In this document: positions 24,915 to 34,100 of the stretch, in pieces
Position numbering within the stretch: the first letter of the stretch is position 1
How the letters are laid out: every line of letters begins with the position of its first letter
NCBI GenBank assembly: GCA_963842975.1
Contig: CAWJIH010000009.1
Span: 744,001-808,000, forward strand
Source: JACJWR01 sp963842975
Lineage (GTDB): Bacteria > Actinomycetota > Actinomycetes > S36-B12 > UBA10799
Direction: 5' to 3'
DNA length: 64,000 nucleotides
The notes under the pieces: model-generated
The model's database searches: none
What the model saw: the letters and a program-made list of their open reading frames with translations, nothing else
What the model was told of the DNA's origin: nothing
Program-made: the position numbers and the translations under genes

Positions 24915-25940
24915 GTGGACGTGACCCTCACTGCGTGGCTTGTGACAGTTGCGGCTGTGCTGCTCCTGGTGGCAATGGACTTCCTCGTCGTGTCGAGCAA
25001 ACCGCACGAGGTGGGCATGAAGGAGGCCGCCGGGTGGTCGATTTTCTACATCGGCGTGGCACTCGCGTGGGGGGTCGGCATTTGGCAGATCTACGGCTCC
25101 ACCTACGGCACTGAATATTTCACCGGTTGGTTGGTTGAGAAGGCTCTGAGCGTCGACAACCTGTTCGTGTTCGTGATCATTCTGACCCGCTTCGCCGTGC
25201 CGAAGGCCTACTGGCAGAAGGTGCTGCTGTTCGGCATCGTCTTCGCTTTGATCGCCCGAACCGTATTCATTCTGGTGGGCGCGGCTTTGCTCGAGTACTT
25301 CTCATTCACCTTCCTGATTTTCGGCGGGCTGCTGATTTGGACCGCAGTGCAGTTGGCTCGGCACAAAGACGAGGACCCAGACGTCGAGGATTCGAAGATA
25401 GTCGCGTTCGCTGAGCGTCGATTGCCCTTCAGCACCGAGTGGAACAACGGGAAGATGACAGTGCGCGAGGCGGGCCGCCGGCTGTTCACCCCGATGCTGC
25501 TGGTGATGATCGCGATTGCCAGCACCGACGTGCTGTTTGCGCTGGACTCGATCCCTGCCGTGTATGGCATCACCAGCGAGCCGTACATCGTCTTCGCCGC
25601 CAACGCCTTCGCCCTCCTCGGCCTGCGAGCGCTGTTCTTCCTGCTCTACGGCCTCCTCGACAAACTCGTCTACCTGTCGCTCGGCCTAGCGGTCGTGCTG
25701 GGATTCATCGGCGTCAAACTGATTCTGCACTGGGCGCACGGGGTCTGGTCGTGGGTTCCAGAGATCGACACCCTCGCGTCGCTCGCGGTGATCATCGGGG
25801 TGCTGACCATCACAGGGGTCGCAAGCTGGCTGAAGGTTCGCAAGGATCCCACAGTGGTGGCGCACGCGGGGACGATCACCAAACCCAAAAAAACCAGCGA
25901 GGTCGAATCTGCGCCTCAGCCTGATCAGCGAGAGGAATAG
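24915..25940 (+). CDS. TerC family integral membrane protein
   Basis: This protein of 341 residues has about nine hydrophobic segments. It carries the family's acidic membrane motifs: EKALSVDNLFVFVII and STDVLFALDSIPAV. TerC/Alx relatives act in tellurite resistance, in manganese export and in metalating exported proteins; which applies here is unknown. The start is GTG at 24915, with GTG at 24921 also possible; neither has a good Shine-Dalgarno sequence. The C-terminal tail is basic then acidic and cytosolic. The amidotransferase gene starts 3 bp after the stop, so the two are probably co-transcribed. A TerC gene also follows uvrB in Streptomyces, from memory. Confidence 0.9.
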   Translation: MDVTLTAWLVTVAAVLLLVAMDFLVVSSKPHEVGMKEAAGWSIFYIGVALAWGVGIWQIYGSTYGTEYFTGWLVEKALSVDNLFVFVIILTRFAVPKAYWQKVLLFGIVFALIARTVFILVGAALLEYFSFTFLIFGGLLIWTAVQLARHKDEDPDVEDSKIVAFAERRLPFSTEWNNGKMTVREAGRRLFTPMLLVMIAIASTDVLFALDSIPAVYGITSEPYIVFAANAFALLGLRALFFLLYGLLDKLVYLSLGLAVVLGFIGVKLILHWAHGVWSWVPEIDTLASLAVIIGVLTITGVASWLKVRKDPTVVAHAGTITKPKKTSEVESAPQPDQREE

Positions 25941-25943
25941 CCC

Positions 25944-26801
25944 ATGTGTCGACTCTTTGGAATGCACGCCGGCCAGACCGCCGTCTCGGTCAAGTATTGG
26001 CTGACACAGGCCCCGGACAGCATGGCGGCGGAAGGTCAGCGCAACCCCGACGGCGCCGGGATCGGCTGGTTTGACGCCGAACGCCGGCCACATGTGGTGA
26101 AGCAGGCCGGGGCCCTGGATGAGGACTCGGATGTCCTGCGCCACGCGGCCGATATCCATGCCCGAACCGTGGTCACCCACGTACGGGATGCCACCGCCGG
26201 CCAGGACACGAAAGCAAACACGCACCCCTTCGAGATCAAGGGCACCCTGATGGCGCACAACGGCGGCTTCGGTGATCTTGCCAAGGTCGATGCAGAACTG
26301 GGCGACTATCGGCAGTTGGTAGCTGGCGACACAGACTCGGAACGCTATGCAGCGCTGATCGTCAAGGAAGCCGATAACCACGGCGGCGACATTGGTCTCG
26401 GGATCCTTGCGGCGGCGCAATGGCTGGCGCGGCACGTGCCAATGTACTCATTGAATACGGTGGTGATTCGTGACGGCTGGTTGTGGGCTTTGCGCTACCC
26501 AGACGAACGCGCGCTGCACCTCGCCCGCCGCGCTGTCACACCCTCCACGGGCGCGCCAGCGGCGGGCTGGAGCGGCAGTTCCGCGGTTGCTGCCCATCAG
26601 GTGCTGTCGGACAAGGAAACGCCGATCGTGGTGGTGGCGAGCGAACGAATCGACGACGCTGACGATTGGTGGATGCTGCAACCAGGCGAACTCATCACGG
26701 TCGATCCGAATCTGACAATCACCAGCAGGCTTGGACTCACGTCGCCACCGCGGCATCTCGTTGCCTTGAATGAAGCCGACCCCAACAAGGAGAATTTCTA
26801 G
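25944..26801 (+). CDS. Class II glutamine amidotransferase-like protein
   Basis: This 285-residue protein starts MCRLFGMHAG, so processing exposes Cys2, the N-terminal nucleophile of class II amidotransferases. Further family features are NPDGAGIGWF, HVRDAT and AHNGGFGD. No second (synthase) domain is present, as in YafJ-type stand-alone proteins whose acceptor substrates are mostly unknown. EgtC, the ergothioneine enzyme, has the same fold, but no other egt gene is nearby. The ATG lies 3 bp after the TerC stop, with AGAGAGGA upstream. The stop overlaps the convergent PLP decarboxylase stop by 4 bp. Confidence 0.85.
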   Translation: MCRLFGMHAGQTAVSVKYWLTQAPDSMAAEGQRNPDGAGIGWFDAERRPHVVKQAGALDEDSDVLRHAADIHARTVVTHVRDATAGQDTKANTHPFEIKGTLMAHNGGFGDLAKVDAELGDYRQLVAGDTDSERYAALIVKEADNHGGDIGLGILAAAQWLARHVPMYSLNTVVIRDGWLWALRYPDERALHLARRAVTPSTGAPAAGWSGSSAVAAHQVLSDKETPIVVVASERIDDADDWWMLQPGELITVDPNLTITSRLGLTSPPRHLVALNEADPNKENF

Positions 26802-28294
26802 GGCTCCGGGCTAGTGGCATCTCGGTTCGGCTGAAAGATGGCGGAGAAGTAGCCCGCAAGCAGGCGGTCACGCAGTTTGGCCGGCAGCGCTTCGATGAGG
26901 GCTTGAATCCCGGCAGCTTCGGCTGGCAGAGACGGTGACTCGCTGGCGTCGAGGCCGGCGAACTTCAGCAGTGCGTTCACCGTGTCCAAGTCCAAGGCGT
27001 CCGGGTCCAACGCCTCGGCGGCCGCCTGCAACTGGGGGTCCGCCGCCGCCCGGGCGTGCTGACTGGCTTCGGCCGCTGCGGCACGCAGGGCGTCGAGGAA
27101 TTCGTCCATTCGGCCCAAAGTGGTGGACTGGACGGTGAGGTGAGCCGTGCGCGGCAGGCCAGCAACGCCAGGTTGAGCTTGGATGAACCAGCCACGGGCC
27201 TTCATGGTGTCGGCCAACACAAAGGGGTCGATGCCGTCTGGGCCGTCGGCGGCCAAGGCCACCAACGTCGTCGCTGGCGTACCTAGGACGCGCAGGCCGT
27301 CGATTTCGTCGACGGCGGCAACTATCCGCTCTGTGGCCTCTCGGGCCGAGGCCACCAGCGCGAGGTAACCGTCGTACCCGATCCGACGACACACGGCCCA
27401 GGCAGCGGCCATCGGGCCAGCAGACTTGGTGCTTTGCATGGTGGTGTTCACCACCGGATAGCCAGGCCAATCCGAGTAGGCGAAGAAGGCGTTGAGCCGA
27501 TAGTCGGGGTCGCTGAACAGCAGCAGCGATGCTCCTTTCGGGGCGTAGGCGTATTTGTGCAGATCCACCGAGATGCTTCGCACTCCCGGGACTCGGAAAT
27601 CGAATTGGGGCACGTCGAAGCCGAGATCGTCCATGAAGGGCAGAATCCATCCACCGATGCAGGCATCGACGTGCACCGGCACGCCGCGTGCTGCTGCTTC
27701 GGAGGCCACGGCTGCCACTGGGTCGAGCACGCCATGGGCGTAGGAGGGTGTCGAGAGCACCACCAGCGCAGCACGTTCACCTGCCTCGTCAAGTGCCTGG
27801 AGCACCTGTTCCGGGCGAACAGTGAAGCTCTCTGGATCGACCGGCAGCATCACCCGCTCCAGCCCGAAGTAGTACGTGCCTTTGACAAAGGCGGAGTGGG
27901 CGGTGATCGGCATGATCACAATCGGAGTCTGGTTCGAATCCGGGTGGCGTGCACGCCATTGTTCGCGAGCCGCCTTCACCGCCAGCATGCACGATTCGGT
28001 GCCGCCACTGGTGGCCAAACCCGCCGCTGCGGGTCCGCCGTGCACAAGGTCGAGCCCCCATCCGACCAGGTCGTTTTCGATCCGGGCCACACTCGGAAAC
28101 ACGGTCGGATCCAAAGCATTGACCCCGCTGAAGGCCGACAACGCGGCATTTGCCACCTCCTCCAGATCGGGGATGCCGGAGTCGTAGACATAGGCCAGCA
28201 CTTGGCCGCCCGTGGTTGGGGAATCGTCGATTCGGAAGTCGGCGAGCTCCGCTGCGATTGCGGCGGGTTCGGCGGCGAGGTTGGGCAGGCTCAT
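26798..28294 (-). CDS. Group II PLP-dependent decarboxylase / sphingosine-1-phosphate lyase-like
   Basis: This 498-residue fold-type I PLP enzyme has the cofactor site GLATSGGTES and the PLP lysine in SVDLHKYAYAPKGAS, a form close to sphingosine-1-phosphate lyases and MfnA-type decarboxylases. HVDACIGGW includes the conserved Asp that contacts the pyridine nitrogen. A C-terminal extension of about 80 residues after the core is alanine-rich and helical. ATG at 28292-28294 is supported by CAGGAGC upstream; the longer open frame before it is Pro-rich and unlike the family. Substrate is unknown: an amino acid or a long-chain base phosphate. It lies 16 bp after the MFS gene on the same strand, so joint transcription is likely. 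Confidence 0.85.
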   Translation of the reverse strand: MSLPNLAAEPAAIAAELADFRIDDSPTTGGQVLAYVYDSGIPDLEEVANAALSAFSGVNALDPTVFPSVARIENDLVGWGLDLVHGGPAAAGLATSGGTESCMLAVKAAREQWRARHPDSNQTPIVIMPITAHSAFVKGTYYFGLERVMLPVDPESFTVRPEQVLQALDEAGERAALVVLSTPSYAHGVLDPVAAVASEAAARGVPVHVDACIGGWILPFMDDLGFDVPQFDFRVPGVRSISVDLHKYAYAPKGASLLLFSDPDYRLNAFFAYSDWPGYPVVNTTMQSTKSAGPMAAAWAVCRRIGYDGYLALVASAREATERIVAAVDEIDGLRVLGTPATTLVALAADGPDGIDPFVLADTMKARGWFIQAQPGVAGLPRTAHLTVQSTTLGRMDEFLDALRAAAAEASQHARAAADPQLQAAAEALDPDALDLDTVNALLKFAGLDASESPSLPAEAAGIQALIEALPAKLRDRLLAGYFSAIFQPNRDATSPEP

Positions 28295-28310
28295 AGGGGC
28301 AGCTCCTGGA

Positions 28311-29672
28311 CTATGCCGTGCGCTCGTTGGTGGATGTGGCGATGTGCAAGGCGGCTTCGGGGGAGTCATACCGACGCAAGAGCAACAGACTGAGGGCGGT
28401 CAGGGTGGCGGGCACGATCGTGAACGCCAGCAGTACTCCGATGATCGCCGACGCTGGCTGGGCGACATCCACATTCGCGGTGGAGGACACGAAACCGGTG
28501 AGGGCTAACACTGTGAGCACCAAGGCTGGGCCGACGGCGAATCCGGCCGTCTCGCCTGCGGTCCAATAGCCGGTGAACGCTCCGGCCTGTTGAGTGCCGC
28601 GGGCCTCGGCGTCTGCTGCAATGGTGTCCGGCAGCATCGACAGCGGGAACATTTGCATCCCGGCGTAGCCGGCGCCACAAATCGCCACGAATCCCGCCAC
28701 CAGGGGAATCGGAAGCGCTCGGGAACCAAGCAACAACAATGCCCCAGAAATGAAGACTGCGGAGGCGAGGTAGTAGCCCCGCTGTTTTCCGAATCGATGG
28801 GCGACCTTGGCCCACACCGGCACGAACACGATTCCCGGCCCCACCAGGCAGGCGAACAGCACGTCGGCGAAGCCCTCGCGGCCCAAGATGTAGGTGGCGA
28901 AGTACTGGGCCCCGGCAAGCATGGAACTTGTGGCTAGTGCCTGCAGCACAAACGCTCCCAGCAGCGCCACGAAGTTGGGATTGCGGCGCACAACGTTGAA
29001 CTGCGCACGGAGTGAGCGTTCGGCCTGCTCGGTGTTTGAGACGATCGGGGTGCGACGCAGCCCCCACCAACAGCCCAACATGCCCAGGCCGATGAGCGCT
29101 CCGACGACCATACCCATCACCAGGTAGCCCACGGTCTGGTCTGTGAAGGCATCGCGGATGCTCGGTGACCCGGCGCCGAACAGCAGGATTCCGAAGGTGA
29201 GGAATGCAACCCGCCATGCCATCAAAGTTGTGCGGGCAGGTGGCGAATTGGTGATTTCTGCCGGCGTAGCGATGTAGGGCACCTGAAACACCGCGAAGGC
29301 GGACGCTGCGGCCAGGAAGGCCACGAAAACCCACACCGCAGATGCGCCAGGCCCAAGTCCCAGCGGCACCGAGAACATCAGGGCGAAGGCGGGGGGAAGC
29401 ACCAATCCGCCCACCAGTAGGAAGGGTCTGCGGCTGCCTCGCCGCGACATCGAACGGTCCGAGAGGTTGCCGACGATGGGAAGAAAGATGACGTCCCACA
29501 GTTTTGGCACCAGCAAGACCAGGGCCGCCACTCCGGCGGCCACACCGAGGCTGTTGGTCAGGTAGTACGCCAACAGAAGTCCCGGCACTGTCGAGAATCC
29601 GGCCGTTCCAACCGAACCCAGCGCGTAGGACAGGGTGGTCCGGCGATCCAGCGGCACCCCGGGAGTGCTCAC
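28311..29672 (-). CDS. MFS transporter, GPH/MFS_2 type
   Basis: This 453-residue carrier has twelve predicted membrane segments and the glycoside-pentoside-hexuronide-type loop with Asp and Arg (VGNLSDRSMSRRGSRRPF) between helices 2 and 3. Such carriers move sugars or other small solutes with a cation. Start GTG at 29670-29672 overlaps the preceding hydrolase stop by 4 bp (GTGA), so it is translationally coupled. Mycobacteria have an MFS gene near uvrB (Rv1634), but I cannot say they are orthologous. The substrate is unknown; it may be linked to the downstream PLP enzyme. Confidence 0.88.
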   Translation of the reverse strand: MSTPGVPLDRRTTLSYALGSVGTAGFSTVPGLLLAYYLTNSLGVAAGVAALVLLVPKLWDVIFLPIVGNLSDRSMSRRGSRRPFLLVGGLVLPPAFALMFSVPLGLGPGASAVWVFVAFLAAASAFAVFQVPYIATPAEITNSPPARTTLMAWRVAFLTFGILLFGAGSPSIRDAFTDQTVGYLVMGMVVGALIGLGMLGCWWGLRRTPIVSNTEQAERSLRAQFNVVRRNPNFVALLGAFVLQALATSSMLAGAQYFATYILGREGFADVLFACLVGPGIVFVPVWAKVAHRFGKQRGYYLASAVFISGALLLLGSRALPIPLVAGFVAICGAGYAGMQMFPLSMLPDTIAADAEARGTQQAGAFTGYWTAGETAGFAVGPALVLTVLALTGFVSSTANVDVAQPASAIIGVLLAFTIVPATLTALSLLLLRRYDSPEAALHIATSTNERTA

Positions 29673-30319
29673 CAGCGGCGTTCCCGCCAGGCTTCGAGGT
29701 CTGGTCGCTCCACACCCAAAGTCGTGTCCCAGCCATGTCCGGGGTAGATCCAGGTGTCGTCGCCGTACCCGTCGAAGATGCGCGTGAACACATCGTCATA
29801 GAGCTGGTCGAAGGTCTCCGGCGTGGTCCTGCCGATCCCACCTGGGAACAGCGAATCACCGGTGAGGATGTGTTGGCGTCCGGCGTCATCGGAGAACGCA
29901 AGGGCAACCCCGCCCGGAGTGTGGCCGCGCAGTTCGATCACGCTGATCGCGGTGCCATCGAGGTCCAGAACGTCGCCGTTGTGAAGTAACTGACCTGTGG
30001 GGACGTCGATCCCGTGAGCATCTGCGGCACCGGCCATGGTGGTCGCACCGGTGGTGGCCACCACCTCACCTAGTGCTTCCCAGTGATCGCGATGCTGATG
30101 GGTGGTGACCACGACGTCGCACCGACCGTCGGTGAGCAGGTGATGGAAGATGGTGGGCGCATCTGCGGCCGCGTCCACCAGCATTCGGGTGCCTGATCGG
30201 CCCTCCAACAGGTAGACGTTGTTGTCGAGCCGGCCCACCGAGAGCTTGTGCAGCGTCAACGTGCCAAGGTCGCGCATTGCGGGCGCCCCGCCCACTTGCG
30301 TGCGTCCGGTGTAGTCCAT
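29669..30319 (-). CDS. MBL-fold metallohydrolase (glyoxalase II-like)
   Basis: This 216-residue protein has the metallo-beta-lactamase zinc motif THQHRDHW (HxHxDH), then ELRGHTPGG, the bridging Asp in TGDSLFPGGIGR, and a C-terminal YPGHGWDT histidine. These residues give a complete dinuclear site. Family members hydrolyse thioesters such as S-lactoylglutathione or related adducts; an actinobacterial version would use another thiol. The ATG at 30317-30319 is 6 nt after TAGGGT, so the message is probably leaderless. The homologue Rv1637c sits beside uvrA in mycobacteria. It heads an operon with the MFS and PLP genes. Confidence 0.9.
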   Translation of the reverse strand: MDYTGRTQVGGAPAMRDLGTLTLHKLSVGRLDNNVYLLEGRSGTRMLVDAAADAPTIFHHLLTDGRCDVVVTTHQHRDHWEALGEVVATTGATTMAGAADAHGIDVPTGQLLHNGDVLDLDGTAISVIELRGHTPGGVALAFSDDAGRQHILTGDSLFPGGIGRTTPETFDQLYDDVFTRIFDGYGDDTWIYPGHGWDTTLGVERPDLEAWRERRW

Positions 30320-30325
30320 TTCGCC

Positions 30326-30354
30326 ACCCTAGGGGATCAGTAGTGGGGAGTGAA
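30326..30354 (-). promoter_or_regulatory. Leaderless promoter of the MBL-MFS-PLP operon
   Basis: On the minus strand TTCACT (30354-30349) and TAGGGT (30331-30326) are separated by 17 nt, and the ATG follows 6 nt after the -10. This is the clearest -35/-10 pair among the leaderless starts. Confidence 0.6.
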
Positions 30355-30439
30355 CCCAAACGAGAACGATGATGAAGGGGCACAGGTAGGCGCTGGCAAG
30401 GCACTACCCTGGCCCTATCCGGGTTGTCAGGAGGGCGAC

Positions 30440-31081
30440 ATGAGCACACGGCCGGTCACACTCAACGTGCGCGGGTCAGCGACGACCCAGGTGTCACCAG
30501 ATTTCGCGCGGTTGGCCCTGCGGATCAGCGCAGAAGACCCCGACCGAGACGTCGCCGTGTCGCGGGTTGAGGAAGTCCTCACGGCACTGAGGCCCGCGCT
30601 GGCCGACATTTCGGGCATCCGCAGCATCGTGATCTCGCGGATGCACACCGAGCAGCGTTATCGCTGGGATGACGAGTCGCAGACGCATCACCCGATTGGG
30701 TGGATGTCGTCGGTGGAAGGTCGCGCGGACGCCGAATGCGACCAAGCGTCCAAAGTGATGGCCGCTGCGGTCACCGCTGGGGCTGCGCTGCTGGGGGTCT
30801 CGTGGCTGCTTGACACCTATAACCCGGTTTTTCGGCAGGTACGCAAGGATGCCGTCGCCGCGGCACGCAGAGCGGCTGAGGACTTCGCTGAAGCGTTGGA
30901 CCGGCCGCTTGGCCCAATCGTGGCGCTGGCGGACTCCGGCTTGTTGCATGCCGGGGGAGCAGCGGCGCCCCCGCGTGGCATCGCGCTGATGCGCGCTGCG
31001 GCGCCTGGCGCACCAGTCATTGAACTTGATCCGGAACCGCAGGAGGTTTCTGCCGAGGTGGAAGCCACCTACGAACTCTGA
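30440..31081 (+). CDS. SIMPL domain (DUF541) protein
   Basis: This 213-residue protein begins VTLNVRGSATTQVSPDFARL, the usual opening of the SIMPL/DUF541 fold, and has the family's duplicated alpha/beta layout. Unlike many relatives it has no signal peptide, so it appears cytosolic. Functions are poorly defined: stress responses and signalling partners have been reported for some members. ATG at 30440 is preceded by AGGAGGG (30429-30435), and a -10-like TACCCT is at 30405-30410. It is transcribed away from the MBL gene and toward the kinase gene, with a 24-bp gap between stops. Confidence 0.8.
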   Translation: MSTRPVTLNVRGSATTQVSPDFARLALRISAEDPDRDVAVSRVEEVLTALRPALADISGIRSIVISRMHTEQRYRWDDESQTHHPIGWMSSVEGRADAECDQASKVMAAAVTAGAALLGVSWLLDTYNPVFRQVRKDAVAAARRAAEDFAEALDRPLGPIVALADSGLLHAGGAAAPPRGIALMRAAAPGAPVIELDPEPQEVSAEVEATYEL

Positions 31082-31105
31082 CGGAGTCAGCCATGGGGCC
31101 TTCGC

Positions 31106-34100
31106 TCAGCTTGAGGCCGCAAGGTGTCGGTCGATAAGTTCTGCGGCGCGGTCGAACTGCAGATTCCGCACCGCAGACTGCAGGGCGGCGTGATCAGCGC
31201 TTCCGAGAGTGGCGCGCAACTGGTCATCGGCATCGTTCAGCCAACTGTCTGCGGCCAGGTCATGGTTGGTCAGGAGCGCGCGGAAATACCTCAGTTCGCC
31301 GGTGTCGAGGGGTAACTGCGTGTTGGTGCCGCCGCCGGAGGCGTCGGAATCGTCGGATGACGGCATGCGCCCGGTGTCGTCGGGGAGGTGGTCGCGAATG
31401 TCGTCGAGTTGGTCGGCGAGCAGGAGTAGGCCATCGTGCAATTCGGCGTCGGAGAGTTCGCCACCTCGAATGCCAGTCTCCAATCGGCCGGCGGTTTCGG
31501 CGGTTGCAGTGGCGCCGAGCGAGCCTGCGCTGCCGCGCAGCTTGTGCAGCTGCTGCCGGATGTCGTCACGGTCGGCCGAGCCCACTCGGGTTGCGCTGGC
31601 GCGCAACTGGTCGGGGTCGTGTTCGGCGAGCAGGGCTGCGACCAAAGACAGGAAGGTCTCGGCATCGCCGCCGAGGATGTCCTTGATGGCAGCTGGATCG
31701 TCGATACCAGCTATGTCAGGCCAATCTCCGGAACCTCCCCGCGGCTGCTCGGCGCCGGGCTCATATGAGAATCCGGCGTCGTCATCGCCGGTCGGAACCG
31801 AATTGGCTGAGCGAGTGAGTTCCACAATTGTCCGCACCAGTTCCGCGGTTTCAAAAGGTTTGGTGAGGAAGGCATTCATCCCGGCGGCAAAGGCTGCGTC
31901 CCGCTCAGTGATCAGCGCATCGGCCGTCAGGGCGATGATCGGCAGTTGGGTGAGTCCGAGCTCGGATCGGATCCGACGGGCCACCTCGTTGCCATCAATA
32001 TCGGGCATCTGCACGTCCAGCAGCAACGCATCGATGGAAAAATCGGCCGTTCGCAGCAGTTCTAGGGCGGCGAAGCCACCGGTCTCCGCTGCCACGGTAG
32101 CGCCGTGCAACTCCAGAATCCGGCGCGCGACCAGCAGGTTCAGTTCACTGTCGTCCACGACCGCGATTGTCAGACCACCCAGCGCGTTCGAGGTCGCCTC
32201 AGTGCCATCACGGTCCGCGACGACACTGGCCGCAGCCTCGCTCACAGCATTGAACAACTGCGATGCATCCAGCGGCTCCCGTATCGTGCGCACCGCCCAC
32301 GCGGATGAGGGATGCAACTCGGCGAAACTCTGCTCCTGATCGCCGACCAGCACCACCGAAGGCAAGGCGCGCTCGCCCAGGGCCGCACGTGCGTTGGCCA
32401 TGATGGTTGCGGCGTCCGAATCGCCCATGTGCCAGCGCATCACCAGAACCTGGGGCAATTGGCCGGTGCGGGCGGCGGCGCGCAAAGATGCAATCAGGGC
32501 CGCTCCCGACTCCTTCTGGTCGGTCTGCCATCCCAGCGAGCGGCACAGCGCCACAAGGTCCCGACGTTCCGCTGCATCAGGAGTCGCCACGCACACTCGG
32601 ATCGCGCTTGAGGAGTTGCGGGGCACCAACGCCGAGTCGTCGCCGGGGACGCGCAACGACACGTCCACCCAGAATTCACTGCCGAGGCCTGCGGTGCTCG
32701 CCACTTCCACCGAACCGTCCATCATCTCCGCCAACCGCTGCACGATGGAGAGCCCCAGCCCGGTGCCGCCGTGTGTGCGAGTGGTGCTGGAATCCACCTG
32801 CGTGAAAGGCGTGAATAGACGCTTCAGCGCTTCGTCCGGGATTCCGATGCCGGTGTCCTTGACGCTGATCCGAAATTTGGCCGCACCGTCCACGACGCCG
32901 GTGCTGCTCAGTGACACCGTCACCTGGCCGCCTCGTTCAGTGAATTTCAAGGCATTGCTGAGCAGATTCGTGAGGATCTGACGTAGGCGGGTGACGTCGC
33001 CCAACACGAGCGTAGGTAGTCCGGACGCAAGCTCACACTGCAGGTCGATTCCGCGTTCGGTGGCGGTGCTCGCCATCACCGCCACCACTTCTGAGGTCAT
33101 CGCTCCGAGGTTGAGGGGGAGTTCCTCAAGTGTCATCTCCCCGGATTCCACCTTGGACAGGTCGAGCACGTCGTTGATCACCGCGGCCAGCGAGGACCCG
33201 GCGAACTCGATTTTGGACAGCAGATCTCGCTGTTCGGGCGAAAGATCGGACTTGTCGAGCAAGTAGGTCAGGCCGATGAGCGCGTTCAGCGGTGTGCGAA
33301 TTTCGTGGCTGGTGTTGGCCAGGAACCGGCTTTTCGCGGCGTTCGCGTCGTCGGCTTCGGCCTTCGCCCGCTTGATGTCTTCTTCGATGCGGCGCCGATC
33401 GTCGATGTCCTGGATCACCCCGTGCATAGCGATTACTCCGCCGTCGTCGCCGCGTTCGACTTCACCGAGTGTGCGAATCCAGATGATGCGCCCGTTCCAG
33501 GTGCGGATCTGCAGGTCGCATTCCCAGCCTTCCCCGGTGGCCAAGGCTCGCTGCATCATGGCCTCAAGAATCGGGCGGGACTCCTCCGTGTAAAAGCTGA
33601 CACTGTTGGCCAAAGTGGGCTGGAAATCGTTAGGTACCTCATGGATCCGGTAGGTGGCATTCGTCCAAGCGATGGGGATCAATGCGGGGTCGGTGCCCGG
33701 CTGGGGAACGTCCATCCGCCACCCACCAAGTCGAGCCATTTCGCCACCGCGTTGTAGTAACTCTTGACTCTCGGCGAGGCGGCGGGCAAGTTCCCGTTCC
33801 GCAGTGATGTCAAGGTGTGTGCCAAACATCCATTCCGGTTTGCCGTCTGGGGTCCAGGTGGCAACTCGGCCACGGTCGTGGACCCACACCCACCTTCCGT
33901 CCTTATGCCTTAGGCGAGCTTTGAAGTCGTAGTAGTCGGACTCGCCGGCGAAGTGCTGCGCCAGCAGGAACTCTGAGGCGCCAAGATCGCCCGGGTGGGT
34001 CAACTGTGCCCAAGTTTCGATGGTGGTGGGTTCGAGTTCGGCGAGGGTGTAGCCGACGATCTCTGCCCAGCGCTGGTTGAAGCGGGTCTCACCCGTTTGT

